Assembly (NCBI RefSeq): GCF_011764485.1
Contig: NZ_AP022848.1
Location: forward strand, 2,694,001-2,758,000
Source of the DNA: Bosea sp. ANAM02
GTDB lineage: Bacteria; Pseudomonadota; Alphaproteobacteria; Rhizobiales; Beijerinckiaceae
Length of the DNA: 64,000 nucleotides
Reading direction: 5' to 3'
Below, piece by piece: positions 20,155 through 28,981 of the stretch. Under the pieces are notes generated by a model, which saw nothing but the letters and a program-made list of their open reading frames with translations, was not told the DNA's origin and made no database searches. The position numbers and the translations under genes are program-made. Within the stretch, counting starts at the first letter, position 1. Each line of letters starts with the position of its first letter.

Positions 20155-20703
20155 ATGCTGCGCAGCTCGCTCGCCGCCCTTGCCGTCGTCGCCTCGTTCG
20201 GTTTCGCCCAGGCGCAGACGCCGAAGCCCGATCCGCAAAACACCGTCATCCTCGAGACCAAGGACGGCCCGGTGACGATCCGCCTGCGGCCGGATCTGGC
20301 GCCGAAGCATGTCGCGCAGATCAAGACGCTGGTGAAGCGTGGTTTCTACGACGGCATCGTCTTCCACCGCGTCATCGACGGCTTCATGGCCCAGACCGGC
20401 GATCCGACCGGCACCGGCACCGGCAAGTCCGACCTGCCGAACCTGCCTGCCGAATTCACGCCGACCCCCTACAAGGTCGGCTCGGTCGGCATGGCCCGCT
20501 CGTCCTCGCCGGATTCGGCCAATTCGCAGTTCTTCATCTGCTACGAGGGCTGCGGCTCGCTGACCGGCCAGTACACGCTGTTCGGCGAAGTCGTCTCGGG
20601 CATGGATGCGGTGCGCAAGATCAAGAAGGGCGCTCCCGGCAGCGGCCAGGTGAGCGGCCCCGACAAAATCGTCCGCATGCGCCTGCAGGCCGACGCCAAG
20701 TAA
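20155..20703 (+). CDS. ppiA: Peptidyl-prolyl cis-trans isomerase, cyclophilin type, exported
   Basis: Catalyses proline isomerisation during protein folding, here probably in the periplasm. The product is 182 residues with a cleavable signal peptide (MLRSSLAALAVVASFGFAQA, residues 1-20). The cyclophilin core has FYDGIVFHRVIDGFMAQTGD with the catalytic arginine, then GMARSSSPDSANSQFFICY. I chose the ATG at 20155, preceded at suitable distance by GGAG, over the ATG at 20143, because it puts the hydrophobic signal right at the N-terminus. It forms a group with the next two genes. Confidence 0.92.
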   Translation: MLRSSLAALAVVASFGFAQAQTPKPDPQNTVILETKDGPVTIRLRPDLAPKHVAQIKTLVKRGFYDGIVFHRVIDGFMAQTGDPTGTGTGKSDLPNLPAEFTPTPYKVGSVGMARSSSPDSANSQFFICYEGCGSLTGQYTLFGEVVSGMDAVRKIKKGAPGSGQVSGPDKIVRMRLQADAK

Positions 20704-20746
20704 GCCGGCAGGGTTGCGCGCAGGGCGAGCCGGGGAGGGTGCGACG

Positions 20747-21391
20747 ATGGTTCGGACGGCTCTGATCGGGATCACCCTCGCGCTCTGCGCGAGCGGGGCG
20801 CTCGCGCAGGACACGCGCGATCTCGGCCTGCCGCCGCCCTCCGGCTCGCAGAATCTGGTCCTCCCTCCGCCCTCGGGCTCGCAGAACCCGATCCTGCCGC
20901 CGCAGAGCGGCCAGCGCTACAATCCGGGTATCGGCGGTCCCTTCAGCGGCAATGACGTCCCCGGCCTGGATCAGCGCCGCCTCGGCTCGCCGCGCCAACT
21001 GCGCGGCGGCGGCGAGATCGGACTGATCGGTCAGGTCACGCCGGACAATCCGCCGGATGGCGCGGAGACCGTCAACCGGCTTGACGAGATCGCTCCCGCG
21101 CTCCGGCGGTGCTGGAATCCGCCGCCGCTGCCTGGCGACCTGACCGGAGCGATGGTCTCGCTTCGCTTCAGCCTACGGCGCGACGGCAGTCTCTTCGGCC
21201 AGCCGCGCGTCACCTGGGAAACGAAGCGCGGCGATGCCGCATTCCAGCAACGCTTCAGCGACTCCGCCGTCGCCGCGATCCGCTCCTGCACGCCGATGAG
21301 GTTGTCGGCGGGCCTCGGAGCGAGTATCGCGGGGCGACCCTTCACCATTCGCTTCCACGGCCGCACGCGGCTCAACGAAAGGCAGACCTGA
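20747..21391 (+). CDS. Secreted protein with proline repeats and TolA/TonB-like C-terminal domain
   Basis: A 214-residue protein with a signal peptide (MVRTALIGITLALCASGALA). Residues about 28-56 contain three imperfect copies of LPPPSGSQN, a flexible proline-rich stretch. The C-terminal part (from about residue 110) resembles the TolA/TonB C-terminal fold: RRCWNPP, VSLRFSLRRDGSLFGQP, then SAVAAIRSCTPMRL and PFTIRFHG, with the paired cysteines usual in alphaproteobacterial TolA-like domains. There is no N-terminal transmembrane anchor beyond the signal. Function is unknown; a periplasmic partner of the adjacent cyclophilins is a guess. A GGAGGG site precedes the ATG at 20747. Confidence 0.78.
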   Translation: MVRTALIGITLALCASGALAQDTRDLGLPPPSGSQNLVLPPPSGSQNPILPPQSGQRYNPGIGGPFSGNDVPGLDQRRLGSPRQLRGGGEIGLIGQVTPDNPPDGAETVNRLDEIAPALRRCWNPPPLPGDLTGAMVSLRFSLRRDGSLFGQPRVTWETKRGDAAFQQRFSDSAVAAIRSCTPMRLSAGLGASIAGRPFTIRFHGRTRLNERQT

Positions 21392-21861
21392 TGTCGCTGG
21401 ATCCCGAGAACACCATCGTGATGGAAACCACCAAGGGCAAGGTGGTGATCAAGCTGCGTCCCGACCTCGCGCCGGGCCATGTCGAGCGCATCAAGCTGCT
21501 CGCCCGCGAGGGCTTCTATGACGGCATCGTCTTCCACCGCGTCATCGACGGCTTCATGGCCCAGGTCGGCTGCCCGCATGGCACCGGCACCGGCGGCTCG
21601 AGCTATCCGGACCTGACTCAGGAGTTCAACGCCGAGCCGCATGTGCGCGGCATCTGCTCGATGGCCCGCGCCCAGAACCCGAACTCGGCCAACAGCCAGT
21701 TCTTCATCGTGTTCGACGATGCCCGCTTCCTCGACAAGCAGTACACCGTCTGGGGCGAGGTCGTGGAAGGCATGGAGAATGTCGACAAGATCAAGCGCGG
21801 CGAGCCTGTGCGCGATCCCGACTCGATCGTCTCGATGAAGTTGATGGCCGACGCGGCCTGA
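21391..21861 (+). CDS. ppiB: Peptidyl-prolyl cis-trans isomerase, cyclophilin type, cytoplasmic
   Basis: Cytoplasmic cyclophilin of 156 residues without signal peptide. It has the active-site run FYDGIVFHRVIDGFMAQVG and the pattern ARAQNPNSANSQFFIVFDD. It is a paralogue of the exported copy just upstream and shares a near-identical nucleotide stretch with it. The ATG at 21391 overlaps the previous stop by one base (TGATG). Followed by a repeat, then queA, which is a common neighbour in this order. Confidence 0.93.
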   Translation: MSLDPENTIVMETTKGKVVIKLRPDLAPGHVERIKLLAREGFYDGIVFHRVIDGFMAQVGCPHGTGTGGSSYPDLTQEFNAEPHVRGICSMARAQNPNSANSQFFIVFDDARFLDKQYTVWGEVVEGMENVDKIKRGEPVRDPDSIVSMKLMADAA

Positions 21862-21883
21862 AGCTGACGTTTCCGCCTCCTCC

Positions 21884-21981
21884 GTCATGCTCGGTCTTGA
21901 CCCGAGCATCTCAGGACGAGAAGGCGCCCTTTCCTGCAAGAGATTCTCGGGTCTGCGCTTCGCGTCGCCCGAGAATGACGC
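21884..21981. repeat. Intergenic palindromic repeat, class R5
   Basis: About 98 bp between ppiB and queA. It begins GTCATGCTCGGTCTTGACCC and ends CGCCCGAGAATGAC, with CCTGCAAGAGAT in the middle. It resembles 456-566. Confidence 0.75.
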
Positions 21982-22038
21982 GTGGCACCCTCCGGCTTGA
22001 CCCGCGCGTTTGTGCGATAGGCAACAAACTCCAGCCCG

Positions 22039-23130
22039 ATGAACGTCGATCTCTTCGATTTCGACCTGCCCGAGGAACGTATCGCGCTGAGGCCCGCAAG
22101 CCCGCGCGATGCGGCGCGGCTGCTCGTCGTGCGCCCGGACGCTCCCGAGCCGCTGGAGGATCGCGGCATCCGCGATCTCGTCGTGCTGCTTCAGCCGGGC
22201 GACGCGCTCGTCCTCAACGACACGCGCGTCATCCCCTCCCGCCTGCGCGGGCGACGCTATCGCGGCGCGGATTCGGCCCGCATCGAGATCATGCTGCACA
22301 AGCGCGAGAGCGAGGATCGCTGGCTCGCCTTCGCCCGGCCGGCCAAGAAGCTGGCGCTTGGCGAACGCGTGGTCTTCGATTCGGAAGCCGCCAGCAATGC
22401 CTGCGAGCTTGGCCGTCTGCAGGCCGAAGTGATCGCCAGGGGCGAGGGCGGTGAGGTCGAATTGCAGTTCAGCCTGACGGGCGCCTATCTCGACGAGGCG
22501 ATCGCGCGGCTCGGCGAATTGCCGCTGCCGCCCTATATCGCCGGCAAGCGCCCGACCGATAGCGCCGACACGGCCGACTACCAGACCCATTTCGCCCGGA
22601 ACGACGGCGCCGTCGCCGCGCCGACCGCGGGCCTGCATTTCACGCCGGACCTGCTGGCGGCATTGGACGCCCGCGGCGTCAGCCGGCATTTCGTCACGCT
22701 CCATGTCGGTGCCGGCACCTTCCTGCCGGTGAAGGCCGACGACACCGACGATCATCGCATGCATGCCGAATGGGGCACGGTCTCGGCCGAGACCGCCGCC
22801 GCCCTCAATGCCGTCAAGGCGAGGGCCGGGCGCATCGTCTGCATCGGCACGACCTCGCTGCGCCTGATCGAGAGCGCTGCGGCCGAGGATGGCACGATCC
22901 GGGCCTTCTCAGGCGACACCGCGATCTTCATCACGCCCGGCTACCGCTTCCGCGCGGTCGACATGCTGATGACGAACTTCCATCTGCCGCGCTCGACGCT
23001 GTTCATGCTCGTCTCCGCCTTCTGCGGATTGGACATGATGAAACGGGCCTATGCCCATGCGATCGCAGCGAATTACCGCTTCTACTCCTACGGCGACGGC
23101 AGCCTGCTGTTCAGGGCGGGCCGATCGTAG
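22039..23130 (+). CDS. queA: tRNA preQ1(34) S-adenosylmethionine ribosyltransferase-isomerase
   Basis: Transfers and isomerises the ribosyl moiety of S-adenosylmethionine onto preQ1 at tRNA position 34, giving epoxyqueuosine. The product is 363 residues, full length. Landmarks are [19 protein letters not shown] at the start, [42 protein letters not shown] and [12 protein letters not shown], with [18 protein letters not shown] near the end. Its usual partner tgt does not follow here. Confidence 0.96.
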   Translation: MNVDLFDFDLPEERIALRPASPRDAARLLVVRPDAPEPLEDRGIRDLVVLLQPGDALVLNDTRVIPSRLRGRRYRGADSARIEIMLHKRESEDRWLAFARPAKKLALGERVVFDSEAASNACELGRLQAEVIARGEGGEVELQFSLTGAYLDEAIARLGELPLPPYIAGKRPTDSADTADYQTHFARNDGAVAAPTAGLHFTPDLLAALDARGVSRHFVTLHVGAGTFLPVKADDTDDHRMHAEWGTVSAETAAALNAVKARAGRIVCIGTTSLRLIESAAAEDGTIRAFSGDTAIFITPGYRFRAVDMLMTNFHLPRSTLFMLVSAFCGLDMMKRAYAHAIAANYRFYSYGDGSLLFRAGRS

Positions 23131-23150
23131 AGCGGGGCGCATGCCGTTCC

Positions 23151-23178
23151 GGGGCGCTGCCGGAGCCGGCAGCGCCCC
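23151..23178 (+). other. Long perfect GC-rich hairpin after queA
   Basis: GGGGCGCTGCCGG is followed after two bases by its exact complement CCGGCAGCGCCCC (13 bp each arm). It lies 21 bases after the queA stop and could end the transcript or protect its 3' end. There is no T-tract, so I do not call it an intrinsic terminator. Confidence 0.6.
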
Positions 23179-23263
23179 ATGCAGGCCGCACCATGCGCTG
23201 AACCGGCTCGCATTCCCCTCCCGAAAATGCTACCGGGCTCCCAACAGGGATTTTGACAGTCAA

Positions 23264-23926
23264 ATGGCCGATATTTTTCGCGAGATCGATGAGGAAGTCC
23301 GCCGCGACAAAGCTGCGGAGCTCTGGAAGAAATATGGCTGGGTCGTCACCAGCCTTGCCGTGCTGGCGGTGCTCGCCGTTGCCGGCTGGCAGTACTGGCT
23401 GCATCGCGAGAATCAGGCTTCGCAGGCCGTCGGCGCGCGCCTCGAAGCGGCGCTGAAATCCTCCCGCGACGGCGACGCCGCCCAGGCCGAGACCATCCTG
23501 AAGGAACTCTCGACCACGGCGCCGGCCGGCTATCGCCTGATCGCCCGCTTCCGCCTCGCCGCCGAGACGGCCAAGCGCGATGCCGCCGCCGGCGTCGCCG
23601 CCTTCGATGCGCTCGCTGGCGACGCCTCGCTCGACCAGACTTCCCGTGACCTCGCCAAATTGCGCGCCGGCATCCTGCGTGTCGATCTCGCGCCCTATCC
23701 CGAGGTCAAGACGGCGCTTGAGCCGCTCGCGACCGCTCAGGGCGTCTGGCGTCACACGGCCCGCGAATTCCTCGGCATCGCCGCGCTCAAGGCGGATCTC
23801 TTCGAGGATGCCGGGCGCTGGTTCGACGCCGCGATCACCGATCCGCAGGCGCCGGCGGCCCTGCGCCAGCGCGTCGAGCTCTATCTCGCTCTGGTCCGTG
23901 GCGGTCCCGTCACGGTGAAGAACTAG
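23264..23926 (+). CDS. YfgM-like TPR membrane protein
   Basis: A 220-residue protein with a cytoplasmic N-terminus (MADIFREIDEEVRRDKAAEL), one transmembrane helix (WVVTSLAVLAVLAVAGWQYW, about residues 27-46) and a helical tetratricopeptide-like periplasmic domain. This matches the YfgM/TPR_21 family, whose E. coli member assists Sec-dependent chaperone networks and regulatory control; the alphaproteobacterial role is not established. It commonly precedes der, as here. The ATG at 23264 gives the conserved FREIDEE beginning. Confidence 0.85.
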   Translation: MADIFREIDEEVRRDKAAELWKKYGWVVTSLAVLAVLAVAGWQYWLHRENQASQAVGARLEAALKSSRDGDAAQAETILKELSTTAPAGYRLIARFRLAAETAKRDAAAGVAAFDALAGDASLDQTSRDLAKLRAGILRVDLAPYPEVKTALEPLATAQGVWRHTAREFLGIAALKADLFEDAGRWFDAAITDPQAPAALRQRVELYLALVRGGPVTVKN

Positions 23927-23938
23927 AAGACCACGCGA

Positions 23939-24042
23939 GTCATCCCGGGCGACCGGAGGGAGACCCGGGATCCATGCCTGAGCGTTTCCGCTAAAGTTCA
24001 GGCATGGATCCCGGCTCGGCGCTTCGCTTGGCCGGGATGACC
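23939..24042. repeat. Intergenic palindromic repeat, class R2
   Basis: About 104 bp between the YfgM-like gene and der: GTCATCCCGGGCGACCGGAG to GGCCGGGATGAC, with inner arms GGATCCATGCCTGA and TCAGGCATGGATCC. It ends 18 bases before the der start. Confidence 0.8.
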
Positions 24043-24060
24043 ACGGAATATGTGAAACGC

Positions 24061-25458
24061 ATGACAGCCATCGTCGCCCTGATCGGGCGCCCCAATGTCG
24101 GCAAGTCGACGCTGTTCAACCGGCTGGTCGGCAAGAAGCTCGCGCTGGTCGATGATCGGCCGGGCGTGACGCGCGACCGCCGCGAGGGCGACGCCACCCT
24201 CGGCCATCTCCGCTTCAAGGTGATCGACACCGCCGGTCTCGAGGAGGCCGACAAGGATTCGCTTGCCGGCCGTATGCGCGCCCAGACCGAGACCGCGATC
24301 GCGCAGGCCGATGTCGTGCTCTTCATGATCGACGCCCGCCTCGGCATCACGCCGATGGACCAGCCCTTTGCCGATCTGGTGCGCCGCTCCGGCAAGCCGG
24401 TGATCCTGCTCGCCAACAAGGCCGAGGGGAAGAAGGGCACCGACGGCATCATCGAGTCCTACGGCCTCGGCCTCGGCGACCCCGTGCCGTTCTCTGCCGA
24501 GCATGGCGAGGGCACCTCGGACCTGCTGGAAGCGCTCGCGCCTTACATCCCCGACGAGCCCGAGGACGACGAGGACGAGACGGCCTGGGCCGACGTCCCC
24601 GCCGCAGATACGGATGACGAGGAGGATATCGATCCCGATCGTCCCTTGCGCGTCACCATCATCGGCCGCCCCAACGCCGGCAAGTCGACCCTGGTCAACC
24701 GCATGATCGGCGAGGAGCGGATGCTGACCGGTCCCGAGGCCGGCATCACCCGCGACACCATCTCGGTCGACTGGGAATGGCGCGGCCGCAAGGTCAAGCT
24801 CTTCGACACCGCCGGTATGCGCAAGCGCGCCCGGATCGAGGAGAAGCTGGAGAAGCTGTCGGTCGCCGACTCGCTGCGCGCGATCCGCTTCGCCGAGGTC
24901 GTGGTCGTGCTCCTCGACGCTACCATCCCCTTCGAGAAGCAGGACCTGACGCTGGTCGACCTGACCGAGCGCGAGGGCCGGGCGGTCGTCATCGGCCTCA
25001 ACAAATGGGACCTCGTCGCCGACAAGCAGGGCCTGCTGGCCGAGCTCAAGGAGAAGGCCAACCATCTGCTGGCGCAGGTGCGCGGCGTGCCGATCATCCC
25101 GCTCTCCGGCCTCGCCGGCGAGGGCATCGACAAGCTGATGCAGGGCGTGTTCTCGGCCTATGGCGTCTGGAACCGCCGCGTCTCGACCGCGCGCATCAAC
25201 CGCTGGCTCGAAGGCGTGCTCTCGGCCCATCCGCCTCCAGCCGTGGCCGGGCGGCGCATCAAGATCCGCTACATGACGCAGGCCAAGGCGCGGCCGCCGA
25301 CCTTCGCGCTGTTCGGCAACCAGCTCGATCATCTGCCGGTGTCCTACACCCGCTATCTCGTCAACAATCTCCGGGACGCTTTCGAGCTTCCGGGCACGCC
25401 GATCCGCCTGCATCGCCGCGGCGGCGCCAATCCCTATGACAAGGAGCGCAAGGGCTGA
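24061..25458 (+). CDS. der: Ribosome biogenesis GTPase Der (EngA)
   Basis: Double-GTPase factor needed for maturation of the 50S subunit. The product is 465 residues. The first G domain has [16 protein letters not shown] and NKAEGKK; the second has [25 protein letters not shown] and NKWD; a KH-like domain ends the protein. The two G domains are joined by a strongly acidic linker near residues 160-198. The start is the ATG at 24061 in the family form [15 protein letters not shown]; the reading frame extends upstream through the R2 repeat but that part is not conserved. Its stop overlaps the next gene by one base. Confidence 0.96.
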   Translation: MTAIVALIGRPNVGKSTLFNRLVGKKLALVDDRPGVTRDRREGDATLGHLRFKVIDTAGLEEADKDSLAGRMRAQTETAIAQADVVLFMIDARLGITPMDQPFADLVRRSGKPVILLANKAEGKKGTDGIIESYGLGLGDPVPFSAEHGEGTSDLLEALAPYIPDEPEDDEDETAWADVPAADTDDEEDIDPDRPLRVTIIGRPNAGKSTLVNRMIGEERMLTGPEAGITRDTISVDWEWRGRKVKLFDTAGMRKRARIEEKLEKLSVADSLRAIRFAEVVVVLLDATIPFEKQDLTLVDLTEREGRAVVIGLNKWDLVADKQGLLAELKEKANHLLAQVRGVPIIPLSGLAGEGIDKLMQGVFSAYGVWNRRVSTARINRWLEGVLSAHPPPAVAGRRIKIRYMTQAKARPPTFALFGNQLDHLPVSYTRYLVNNLRDAFELPGTPIRLHRRGGANPYDKERKG

Positions 25459-26555
25459 TGAAGGTCGCGGTCGTCGGCGCCGGTATCGCCGGGCTTTCCA
25501 CCGCCTGGTCGCTGAACAGGCGCGGGCATGAGGTGACGCTCTATGAGCAGGCGCCGCAGATCCCCAACCGCTATGCGGCTTCCGGCGACCAGCACCGCAT
25601 CATCCGCCGCGCCTATGGCGGCGCCGACGGCTATGCGCGCACCATCACCGAGGCCTTCGAGGCCTGGAGCGAGCTCTGGGCCGATCTCGGCAAGCAGCAT
25701 TACACGCCCTGCGGCGTGCTCGGCATTTCCCAGACCGGGGGCGACGAGGGCGAGGAATACCGCGAGGGCCTCGACCGCATGGCCTCGCCCTACGAGCTCT
25801 ATGATGCGGCCGAGGCCGCCCGGCGCTATCCGTTCATCGACGCCGCGACGATCCGCTACGCCTATCTCAGCCCGGAGGGCGGCGCGCTCTTCCCGGCCCG
25901 CATCGCCGCGGACATGGTCCGCCTGCTGCGCGAGCGCGGCGTCACCCTGCGCGAGGGCGCGACGGTCGCCGCGATCGACCCCGAGAGCGGGCGCATCGCA
26001 CTGGCCGATGGCGAGGCGGCGAGCTTCGACCGCATCGTCGTCAGCTCCGGTGCCTGGGTGCTGAAGCTCCTGCCGGAGCTTGCCGACGTGCTCACGACCT
26101 ATCGCACCGCCGTCGCCTATCTCGCCCCGCCTGATGACCTGAAGGCGGCCTGGGAGGCCGCTCCGGTCATCGTCGATGTCGGCGGCTCGGTCGATGGCTA
26201 TGTCCTGCCGCCGGTCGACGGCACCGGGCTCAAGGTCGGCGCCGGCGTGCACAAGCGCCCGCGCCAGCCCGACGAGGAGCGCGAGCCGCGGGCAAGCGAG
26301 GGCGAGCAGATCCGCGACTATTTCTCCCCGCCCTTCGCGCGCATCGGCGAGTACCGCGTCGAGCGCGTCGTCACTTGCGCCTATACTTTCACGGCGGACC
26401 GCAAGTTCCTGTCGCGGCAGATCGGCCGGGTGACGGCGGTTTCCGCCTGTTCCGGCCATGGCTACAAGTTCGGTGCGTCTGTCGGCCGGCGCGTCGCGGC
26501 CGCCGTCGAGAGCGGCGATCAGGCCGGCCTGCTGCGCTGGCTGCGCGCCGAATAG
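25458..26555 (+). CDS. FAD-dependent oxidoreductase, DAO/monomeric sarcosine oxidase-like
   Basis: A 365-residue flavoprotein of the D-amino-acid oxidase superfamily. The N-terminal Rossmann motif VVGAGIAGLSTAWSLNRRGH binds FAD, and DQHRIIRRAYGG resembles the segment after it in monomeric sarcosine oxidases. The C-terminal CSGHGYKFGASVGRRVA fits the second FAD-contact segment, where many sarcosine oxidases carry the covalent-FAD cysteine (SxCxGHGFK); here the sequence is SACSGHGYK. The substrate is probably an N-methyl or secondary amino acid but cannot be fixed. Its ATG shares its A with the der stop, and it ends 5 bases before the convergent SDR gene. Confidence 0.85.
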   Translation: MKVAVVGAGIAGLSTAWSLNRRGHEVTLYEQAPQIPNRYAASGDQHRIIRRAYGGADGYARTITEAFEAWSELWADLGKQHYTPCGVLGISQTGGDEGEEYREGLDRMASPYELYDAAEAARRYPFIDAATIRYAYLSPEGGALFPARIAADMVRLLRERGVTLREGATVAAIDPESGRIALADGEAASFDRIVVSSGAWVLKLLPELADVLTTYRTAVAYLAPPDDLKAAWEAAPVIVDVGGSVDGYVLPPVDGTGLKVGAGVHKRPRQPDEEREPRASEGEQIRDYFSPPFARIGEYRVERVVTCAYTFTADRKFLSRQIGRVTAVSACSGHGYKFGASVGRRVAAAVESGDQAGLLRWLRAE

Positions 26556-26560
26556 CGCGA

Positions 26561-27301
26561 TCAGACCGGTAATTGCGGGGTGAGCACCTTACCCTGCGGG
26601 AAGTCGAAGATCTTGCCGCTCTCGGCCCAGTCGGGCGATGCCAGCCGGACCAGATGCGGCGCCAGCTCCTCCGGCGTCTTCAACGTTTCCGGGTCTTCGC
26701 CCGGCATCGCCTCGGCCCGCATCTTGGTGCGCAACGGCCCCGGATTGACCAGCATGAGCTTGACCGGCGTCGTCGCCGTCTCGGCCGCATAGGTGCGCCC
26801 CAGAGCCTCCACGGCGGCCTTGGAGACCGAATAGGGGCCCCAATAGGCCGTGCACTTATGCGCGGCGCCCGAGGTCATCAGCAGCACGCGACCGGCATCG
26901 GATGCGCGCAGCGCCGGATCGAGCGCCTTGAGCAGGCGCCAGTTGGCGGTGACGTTGATGTCGAGGACCCGGGCCCAGTCCTTCTCGGTGACATGGTCGA
27001 GCGGGCTGAGCGAGCCGAGCACGCCGGCATTGGCGAGCAGGATGTCGAGCTTGCCCCAGCGCTCCGTCACGGCGTGGCCGAGCTTCTCCAGCCCGCCGGC
27101 ATCGGCGAGGTCGAGCGGAACGAGTGTGGCGCTGCCGCCGGTCGCGACGATCTCGTCGTCAAGCTCCTCAAGTGCCCCGGAGGTGCGGGCGAGCGCGACG
27201 ACATGCGCGCCGGCTTCGGCGAAGGCGAGCGCCGCGGCCCGGCCGATGCCGCGCGAGGCGCCGGTGACGAGCGCGACGCGCCCCTTGAGCGGTTGGGTCA
27301 T
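26561..27301 (-). CDS. SDR family NAD(P)-dependent oxidoreductase
   Basis: Classical short-chain dehydrogenase/reductase of 246 residues. It has the cofactor loop TGASRGIGRAAA at about residues 14-25, the LLANAG motif, and the catalytic serine and YxxxK region in MTSGAAHK and GPYSVSKAA. Substrate is unknown; this subfamily sits next to purF in many Rhizobiales. It is the last gene of the minus-strand block and converges on the FAD oxidoreductase. Confidence 0.9.
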   Translation of the reverse strand: MTQPLKGRVALVTGASRGIGRAAALAFAEAGAHVVALARTSGALEELDDEIVATGGSATLVPLDLADAGGLEKLGHAVTERWGKLDILLANAGVLGSLSPLDHVTEKDWARVLDINVTANWRLLKALDPALRASDAGRVLLMTSGAAHKCTAYWGPYSVSKAAVEALGRTYAAETATTPVKLMLVNPGPLRTKMRAEAMPGEDPETLKTPEELAPHLVRLASPDWAESGKIFDFPQGKVLTPQLPV

Positions 27302-27325
27302 CGGTCAATCCTCATGGCCATCGTC

Positions 27326-27442
27326 TCAGCCCTCATCCTGAGGAGCGCCGCAGGCGCATCTCGAAGGATGCCCCAGATATCTCGGGAGCCCCCTGGACCA
27401 TCCTTCGAGACGCCGCTACGCGGCTCCTCAGGATGAGGGCTG
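27326..27442. repeat. Intergenic palindromic repeat, class R4
   Basis: About 117 bp between purF and the SDR gene. Outer arms AGCCCTCATCCTGAGGAG and CTCCTCAGGATGAGGGCT are exact inverted repeats; inner arms TCTCGAAGGATG and CATCCTTCGAGA also pair. The second copy is at 59562-59680. The unit can form a long cruciform and lies at the end of the purF gene. Confidence 0.85.
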
Positions 27443-27462
27443 AGGAGGGAACCCGGTCAGGC

Positions 27463-28935
27463 TCAGCCGGCTTCGGCCAGCAGCGAGATCTGCTGCTTGG
27501 CGCTCTCGCCGATCACGTCGGTCAGCGAGGTCGGATAGTCGCCGGTGAAGCAGTGGTCGGTGAATTGCGGCCGCTTCGGGTCGCGCCCGTCATGGCCCAT
27601 GGCGCGGTAGAGCCCGTCCACCGAGATGAAGGCCAGCGAATCCGCGCCGACGAACTGGCGCATCTCCTCCAGCGAATGGGTCGCGGCGAGCAGCTTCTCC
27701 CGGTCGGGCGTATCGATGCCGTAATAGTCGGGATGGGTGATCGGCGGCGAGGAGATGCGGAAATGCACCTCGCGGGCGCCGGCCTCGCGCATCATCTTCA
27801 CGATCTTGAACGAGGTCGTGCCGCGCACGATCGAATCGTCGACCAGCACGACGCGCTTGCCCTCGACCACCGAGCGGTTGGCCGAGTGCTTCAGCTTGAC
27901 GCCGAGCTCGCGGACCTTCTGCGTCGGCTCGATGAAGGTGCGGCCGACATAATGGTTGCGGATGATGCCGAGCTCGAACGGGATGCCGCTGGCCTGGGCA
28001 TAGCCCAGCGCCGCCGGCACGCCGGAATCCGGCACGGGCACGATGACATCCGCATCGGCCGGCGATTCCTGCGCCAGCACCGCGCCCATCGCCTTGCGGC
28101 GCTCGTAGATGCTGCGGCCCTTCACGATCGAATCGGGGCGGGCGAAATAGATGTATTCGAAGATGCAGGGCCGTTCCGGCACGGGCGGGAAGGGCTTGTG
28201 GCTCTCGATCCCGGCTTCGGAGATGATCACGACCTCGCCGTTCTCGGCCTCACGGATGAACTTGGCGCCGATAATGTCGAGCGCGCAGGTCTCGGAGGTC
28301 AGGATGGGCGCACCGTCGAGCTCGCCGAGCACGAGCGGGCGGATGCCGAGCGGGTCGCGGGCGCCGATCAGCTTCTTGTTGGTGATGCCGACGAAGGCAT
28401 AGGCGCCCTCGATCTGGCGGATCGCCTCGATGAAGCGGTCGACGAAATTCTGCTTGCGGCTGCGTGCGACGAGATGCAGCAGCACCTCGGTATCGGAGGT
28501 CGACTGGTAGATCGCGCCGTCGCGGACGAGGTTGCGGCGTAAGCTCAGCCCGTTGGTCAGGTTGCCGTTATGCGCCACGGCGAAGCCGCCGCCATGCAGT
28601 TCGGCGAAGAGCGGCTGGACGTTGCGCAGGATCGTCTCGCCGGTGGTCGAATAGCGGACATGGCCGATCGACTGCCTGCCCTTGAGCTTGTCGATGACGC
28701 TCGCTTCCGAGAAGGCGTCGCCGACCAGGCCGAGCCGGCGCTCCGAGTGGAAGCGCTTGCCGTCGAAGGAGACGATGCCCGCCGCCTCCTGGCCACGATG
28801 CTGCAGCGCATGCAGGCCGAGCGCGGTCAGCGCCGCGGCATCGGCATGGCCGTAGATGCCGAAGACGCCGCATTCCTCCCGCAGCCGGTCGGCATTGGGA
28901 TCGAAGGCGGTATCACGCTCGGTTTGCGAGATCAT
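27463..28935 (-). CDS. purF: Amidophosphoribosyltransferase
   Basis: First committed enzyme of purine synthesis: PRPP plus glutamine gives 5-phosphoribosylamine. The product is 490 residues. A short propeptide precedes the nucleophilic cysteine in EECGVFGIYGH (about residue 22), which becomes the N-terminus of the mature glutaminase domain. The PRPP loop is VVLVDDSIVRGTTS in the second half. The ATG at 28935 is well placed; cvpA lies immediately upstream, as in E. coli. Confidence 0.96.
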   Translation of the reverse strand: MISQTERDTAFDPNADRLREECGVFGIYGHADAAALTALGLHALQHRGQEAAGIVSFDGKRFHSERRLGLVGDAFSEASVIDKLKGRQSIGHVRYSTTGETILRNVQPLFAELHGGGFAVAHNGNLTNGLSLRRNLVRDGAIYQSTSDTEVLLHLVARSRKQNFVDRFIEAIRQIEGAYAFVGITNKKLIGARDPLGIRPLVLGELDGAPILTSETCALDIIGAKFIREAENGEVVIISEAGIESHKPFPPVPERPCIFEYIYFARPDSIVKGRSIYERRKAMGAVLAQESPADADVIVPVPDSGVPAALGYAQASGIPFELGIIRNHYVGRTFIEPTQKVRELGVKLKHSANRSVVEGKRVVLVDDSIVRGTTSFKIVKMMREAGAREVHFRISSPPITHPDYYGIDTPDREKLLAATHSLEEMRQFVGADSLAFISVDGLYRAMGHDGRDPKRPQFTDHCFTGDYPTSLTDVIGESAKQQISLLAEAG

Positions 28936-28981
28936 GTCTGGCTCCAGGCGACGGGGCTTGAGCTAACGTTCTACGCGCTAA

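Noticed and set aside
24004..24060. Upstream extension of der into the R2 repeat
   Set aside because: The added residues are encoded by the repeat and are not family sequence; [15 protein letters not shown] is the conserved start.
27326..27442. Terminal inverted repeats of an insertion sequence
   Set aside because: The unit is only about 117 bp and contains no transposase frame; I treat it as a palindromic repeat.
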